59,576 nt of DNA from Candidatus Mediterraneibacter guildfordensis (lineage in GTDB: Bacteria; Bacillota; Clostridia; Lachnospirales; Lachnospiraceae). A program made the translations under genes and the position numbers. Positions 56,725-59,576 of the stretch are shown one piece after another (the first letter of the stretch is position 1; each line of letters starts with the position of its first letter). Location of the stretch: the NCBI GenBank assembly GCA_019112735.1, contig DXIS01000016.1:1-59576 (forward strand), written 5' to 3'. The notes beneath the pieces were generated by a model, which saw only the letters and a list, made by a program, of their open reading frames with translations, was not told where the DNA came from and searched no databases.

Positions 56725-57263
56725 ATTTGCCAAATAAACTGACTGTACTTCGAGTTATCATGGTACCTTTTTTCGTGTTTTTTATGCTGACGGATGTGGG
56801 CGGAGCCGCCAATAAGTGGATCGCCCTTGCGCTCTTTATTGTTGCCAGCCTGACCGACATGCTGGACGGAAAGATCGCGCGGAAATACAATCTTGTGACA
56901 AATTTCGGGAAATTTATGGATCCGCTGGCGGACAAGCTTCTTGTCTGCTCAGCCATGATCTGCCTGATCCCGTCCGGAAAACTGAACACGGCGATCGTGA
57001 TCGTTATCATTGCCCGTGAATTCATCATCAGCGGGTTCCGTCTGGTGGCGTCCGACAGCGGGATCGTCATTGCGGCCAGCTACTGGGGCAAGTTCAAGAC
57101 CGTGTTCCAGATGGCCATGATCATTGTCCTGATCGCAGATTTCGGCGGCGTATTTGACCTGATCGGCCAGATCCTTATATGGATCGCCCTGGCGCTTACG
57201 ATCATTTCCCTGATCGACTATATCGTGAAGAACCGTCAGGTCCTGACTCACGGAGGCATGTGA
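56721..57263 (+). CDS. pgsA: CDP-diacylglycerol--glycerol-3-phosphate 3-phosphatidyltransferase
   Basis: The 180-residue membrane protein has the CDP-alcohol phosphotransferase motif spread over TDMLDGKIARKYNLVTNFGKFMDPLADK, with four aspartates and the GxxAR element in place, and several hydrophobic helices. It makes phosphatidylglycerol phosphate. Together with plsX, plsY and gpsA it covers several phospholipid steps in this window. Translationally coupled to rimO and to cinA. Confidence 0.95.
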   Translation: MNLPNKLTVLRVIMVPFFVFFMLTDVGGAANKWIALALFIVASLTDMLDGKIARKYNLVTNFGKFMDPLADKLLVCSAMICLIPSGKLNTAIVIVIIAREFIISGFRLVASDSGIVIAASYWGKFKTVFQMAMIIVLIADFGGVFDLIGQILIWIALALTIISLIDYIVKNRQVLTHGGM

Positions 57264-57742
57264 TGGAACCGGCGAAAACACTGGAAGAGGAAGTGGTAGA
57301 GCTTCTTGCCCGGAAGCACCTGACGGTTACAACCGCCGAATCCTGCACGGGCGGCCTGATCGCCGGGACCCTCATAAATGCGGCCGGGGCTTCGGATGTG
57401 TTGAATGAAGGATATGTGACGTATTCGAATGAAGCCAAGGAGCGGCTGGTGCATGTGTCCCATGAAACTCTGGAACGCTACGGCGCGGTCAGCGCCCAGA
57501 CAGCGAGGGAGATGGCCGAAGGCGCAGCGCGCGCGGCCGGGGCGGACGCGGCTTTGAGCGCCACGGGGATCGCAGGACCGGGCGGAGGGTCCATTGAAAA
57601 GCCGGTGGGCTTGGTCTATGTCGGATGCTGCTTGAACGGCCGGACGGTGGTGAAAGAGTGCCGTTTTAACGGGAGCCGTATGGAAAACAGGCTCCGGACA
57701 GTGGAGACGGCTCTTACGATGCTTAAAGAACAGCTGATATGA
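57263..57742 (+). CDS. CinA C-terminal domain protein, nicotinamide-nucleotide amidase (PncC)
   Basis: The 159-residue product is only the C-terminal amidase domain of CinA, with TTAESCTGGLIAGTL near residue 23, GYVTYSNEAK and the LSATGIAGPGGG loop. It deamidates nicotinamide mononucleotide. The start at 57263 follows GGAGG and overlaps the pgsA stop. The N-terminal MoCF-like domain of full-length CinA is absent, as in many stand-alone PncC proteins. No recA follows, unlike in many Firmicutes. Confidence 0.9.
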   Translation: MEPAKTLEEEVVELLARKHLTVTTAESCTGGLIAGTLINAAGASDVLNEGYVTYSNEAKERLVHVSHETLERYGAVSAQTAREMAEGAARAAGADAALSATGIAGPGGGSIEKPVGLVYVGCCLNGRTVVKECRFNGSRMENRLRTVETALTMLKEQLI

Positions 57743-57896
57743 TTTTGTGAAAAATATGTCGGCGTGTGATTGACGAATGGTGCAAATTATGAGAAAATAA
57801 AACCATATATGGGGCAGATGAATATGAACCGTGCAAGAGGGCGGGAGATCTGTGTCATATGCGAAGAAAATCATACATATTGAAAGGAGTTTTAAC

Positions 57897-58589
57897 ATGA
57901 TTTATTCACATGAAGTAGAAATGATGTGTCCGGTGGCTCAGGGCGCGAATCACGGACCGGCTCCGATCCCGGAAGAGGCGAAATGGGTAAAAGCAAAAGA
58001 GATCAAAGATATCTCCGGTTTTACACACGGCGTAGGCTGGTGTGCACCTCAGCAGGGAGCATGTAAACTGACACTGAATGTAAAAGAAGGTGTCATTCAG
58101 GAAGCACTGGTAGAGACACTTGGATGTTCAGGAATGACACATTCCGCTGCTATGGCATCTGAGATCCTTCCGGGCAAGACAATCTTAGAGGCACTGAACA
58201 CAGACCTTGTCTGTGATGCGATCAATACAGCAATGAGAGAACTGTTCCTTCAGATCGTTTACGGAAGAACACAGAGTGCGTTCTCCGAAGACGGACTTGC
58301 AATCGGTGCAGGACTGGAAGACCTTGGAAAAGGACTTCGTTCTCAGGTTGGTACAATGTACGGAACACTTGCAAAAGGTCCTCGTTACCTTGAGATGGCA
58401 GAGGGTTATGTAACAGGCATCGCTCTTGATGACAACGATGAGATCATCGGATACCAGTTCGTAAACCTTGGAAAATTCACAGATTTCGTTAAGAACGGCG
58501 ATACACCGAACGATGCTTGGGAGAAAGCAAAAGGACAGTACGGCCGTGTTGATGATGCAGTGAAGATCATCGATCCGCGTAAAGAGTAA
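57897..58589 (+). CDS. NifU-like iron-sulfur scaffold-type protein paired with GGGtGRT protein
   Basis: Started at 57897 after AAAGGAG, the protein has 230 residues. Its middle has NifU/IscU-like cysteine features (GWCAPQQGACKLTLNV, TLGCSGMTHSAAMA, DLVCDAINTAMRELFLQ). It is the usual partner of GGGtGRT proteins in anaerobes, as found 57 nt downstream. Codon use is more uniform and A/T-ending than in neighbours (aca, gca, gtt, ctt), suggesting high expression or a different history. Whether it holds an Fe-S cluster is inferred. An upstream in-frame ATG at 57831 lacks an RBS. Confidence 0.78.
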   Translation: MIYSHEVEMMCPVAQGANHGPAPIPEEAKWVKAKEIKDISGFTHGVGWCAPQQGACKLTLNVKEGVIQEALVETLGCSGMTHSAAMASEILPGKTILEALNTDLVCDAINTAMRELFLQIVYGRTQSAFSEDGLAIGAGLEDLGKGLRSQVGTMYGTLAKGPRYLEMAEGYVTGIALDDNDEIIGYQFVNLGKFTDFVKNGDTPNDAWEKAKGQYGRVDDAVKIIDPRKE

Positions 58590-58646
58590 TCGCAGATCTT
58601 TAAATGAAAATCTCAACAATGGTAAATAAATCAGGAGGATATATAA

Positions 58647-59576
58647 ATGGCTTTATTTGAATCATATGAAAGAAGAATTGATAAAATCAATGAAGTTTTA
58701 AACAGCTACGGTATCGCTTCTCTGGAAGAGGCAGAGAAGATCACAAAGGATGCCGGACTGGATGTTTACAATCAGATCAAAGGCATTCAGCCGATCTGTT
58801 TTGAGAATGCATGCTGGGCTTACATCACAGGTGCAGCAATCGCAATCAAGAAAGACTGCAGAAACGCTGCTGATGCAGCAGCTGCGATCGGAGAAGGTCT
58901 TCAGGCATTCTGTATTCCGGGATCTGTTGCTGACCAGCGTAAAGTAGGTCTTGGACATGGAAATCTCGGAAAGATGCTTCTTGAAGAGTCAACAGACTGC
59001 TTCTGCTTCCTTGCAGGACATGAGTCATTCGCAGCAGCAGAGGGCGCGATCGGTATCGCAGAGAAAGCAAACAAGGTTCGTAAAAAACCGCTCCGCGTTA
59101 TCCTGAACGGCCTTGGAAAAGATGCAGCTAAGATCATCTCCAGGATCAACGGATTCACATATGTACAGACAGAGTACGACTACTTCACAGGCGAGCTCAA
59201 AGAAGTTTCCCGTACAGCTTACTCTGACGGACTCCGTTCCAAAGTTAACTGCTACGGCGCAAACGATGTACGCGAGGGTGTAGCTATCATGTGGAAAGAG
59301 GGCGTTGACGTATCTATCACAGGTAACTCAACAAACCCGACACGTTTCCAGCATCCGGTAGCAGGTACATACAAGAAAGAATGTGTTGATGCAGGAAAGA
59401 AATACTTCTCCGTTGCATCCGGCGGCGGTACAGGACGTACCCTGCATCCGGACAACATGGCTGCAGGTCCGGCTTCCTACGGTATGACCGATACTCTGGG
59501 CCGTATGCATTCTGACGCTCAGTTTGCAGGTTCCTCTTCTGTACCGGCTCATGTTGAGATGATGGGTCTGATCGGA
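58647..59576 (+). CDS. GGGtGRT family protein, 3'-truncated by the window
   Basis: The open frame runs from 58647 (AGGAGG 8 nt upstream) to the window end without a stop, giving at least 310 residues. It contains VASGGGTGRTLHPDN, the motif that names the family, and a cysteine-bearing CFENACWAY and DCFCFLAGHESF near the N-terminal half. I know the name and its repeated pairing with the NifU-like gene upstream but no established function. Codon use matches its partner rather than the rest of the window. The C-terminus is outside. Confidence 0.85.
   Translation, partial: MALFESYERRIDKINEVLNSYGIASLEEAEKITKDAGLDVYNQIKGIQPICFENACWAYITGAAIAIKKDCRNAADAAAAIGEGLQAFCIPGSVADQRKVGLGHGNLGKMLLEESTDCFCFLAGHESFAAAEGAIGIAEKANKVRKKPLRVILNGLGKDAAKIISRINGFTYVQTEYDYFTGELKEVSRTAYSDGLRSKVNCYGANDVREGVAIMWKEGVDVSITGNSTNPTRFQHPVAGTYKKECVDAGKKYFSVASGGGTGRTLHPDNMAAGPASYGMTDTLGRMHSDAQFAGSSSVPAHVEMMGLIG

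Overview
The window reads as the chromosome of a spore-forming, strictly fermentative Clostridia species, most likely Lachnospiraceae. The evidence is spoIVA behind a sigma-E-type promoter, a Pta-AckA acetate pathway, NfnAB-type electron bifurcation, Fhs-FolD one-carbon genes, a Rex redox repressor, and strongly conserved Firmicutes gene orders (acpP/rnc/smc/ftsY, der/plsY/gpsA/spoIVA, YicC/gmk/rpoZ, rimO/pgsA/cinA). Genus cannot be fixed from the sequence. No tRNA, rRNA, CRISPR array, prophage or transposase gene was seen.

Layout: 1-779 is a non-coding structured repeat. 782-5984 holds tmcAL (minus), mgtE, pta and ackA. 6122-15281 runs YceD-rpmF-plsX-acpP, then rnc-smc-ftsY-ilvA and a DUF1653 gene. 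prs is convergent at 15312-16496. 16663-22600 is DUF512-der-plsY-gpsA-spoIVA. 22740-28106 is an unusual membrane-anchored DEAH helicase followed by punA, an amidohydrolase and rnhA. RNase P RNA lies at 28126-28478, convergent with an ABC-F gene. 30565-36498 is rex-nnr-alr-mazF-yebC-metY. 36626-39858 is a ClpP-like protease and ftsK. 39905-46105 is fhs-folD, a zinc-ribbon/TPR protein and nfnAB. pyrI, pyrB and a nitroreductase lie on the minus strand at 46159-48188. pheA and a DUF815 ATPase follow. A second copy of the repeat is at 50861-51620, abutting rqcH (minus). The end is YicC-gmk-rpoZ-rimO-pgsA-cinA and a NifU-like/GGGtGRT pair that runs off the window.

The genes mostly serve core growth. 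They cover acetate and ATP formation (pta, ackA), redox balance (rex, nfnAB, nnr), phospholipid synthesis (plsX, plsY, gpsA, pgsA, acpP), chromosome handling (smc, ftsK), ribosome and RNA work (rnc, rnpB, der, rqcH, rimO, tmcAL, rpmF), nucleotides (prs, pyrBI, punA, gmk) and amino acids (ilvA, metY, pheA).

The most unusual element is the pair of ~760-nt non-coding repeats. They share long helices whose two strands change together between copies, and two hairpin loops about 470-490 nt apart that are complementary to each other in both copies. Most non-Watson-Crick positions read as G-U on the + strand. This looks like a large folded RNA, or a non-autonomous element that depends on such a fold; I cannot assign it to a named family. 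Secondary points of interest are a Rex-operator-like inverted repeat inside the rex promoter, a MazF toxin without a visible antitoxin, a helicase carrying a predicted transmembrane hairpin, and the uncharacterised NifU-like/GGGtGRT pair with distinct codon use.
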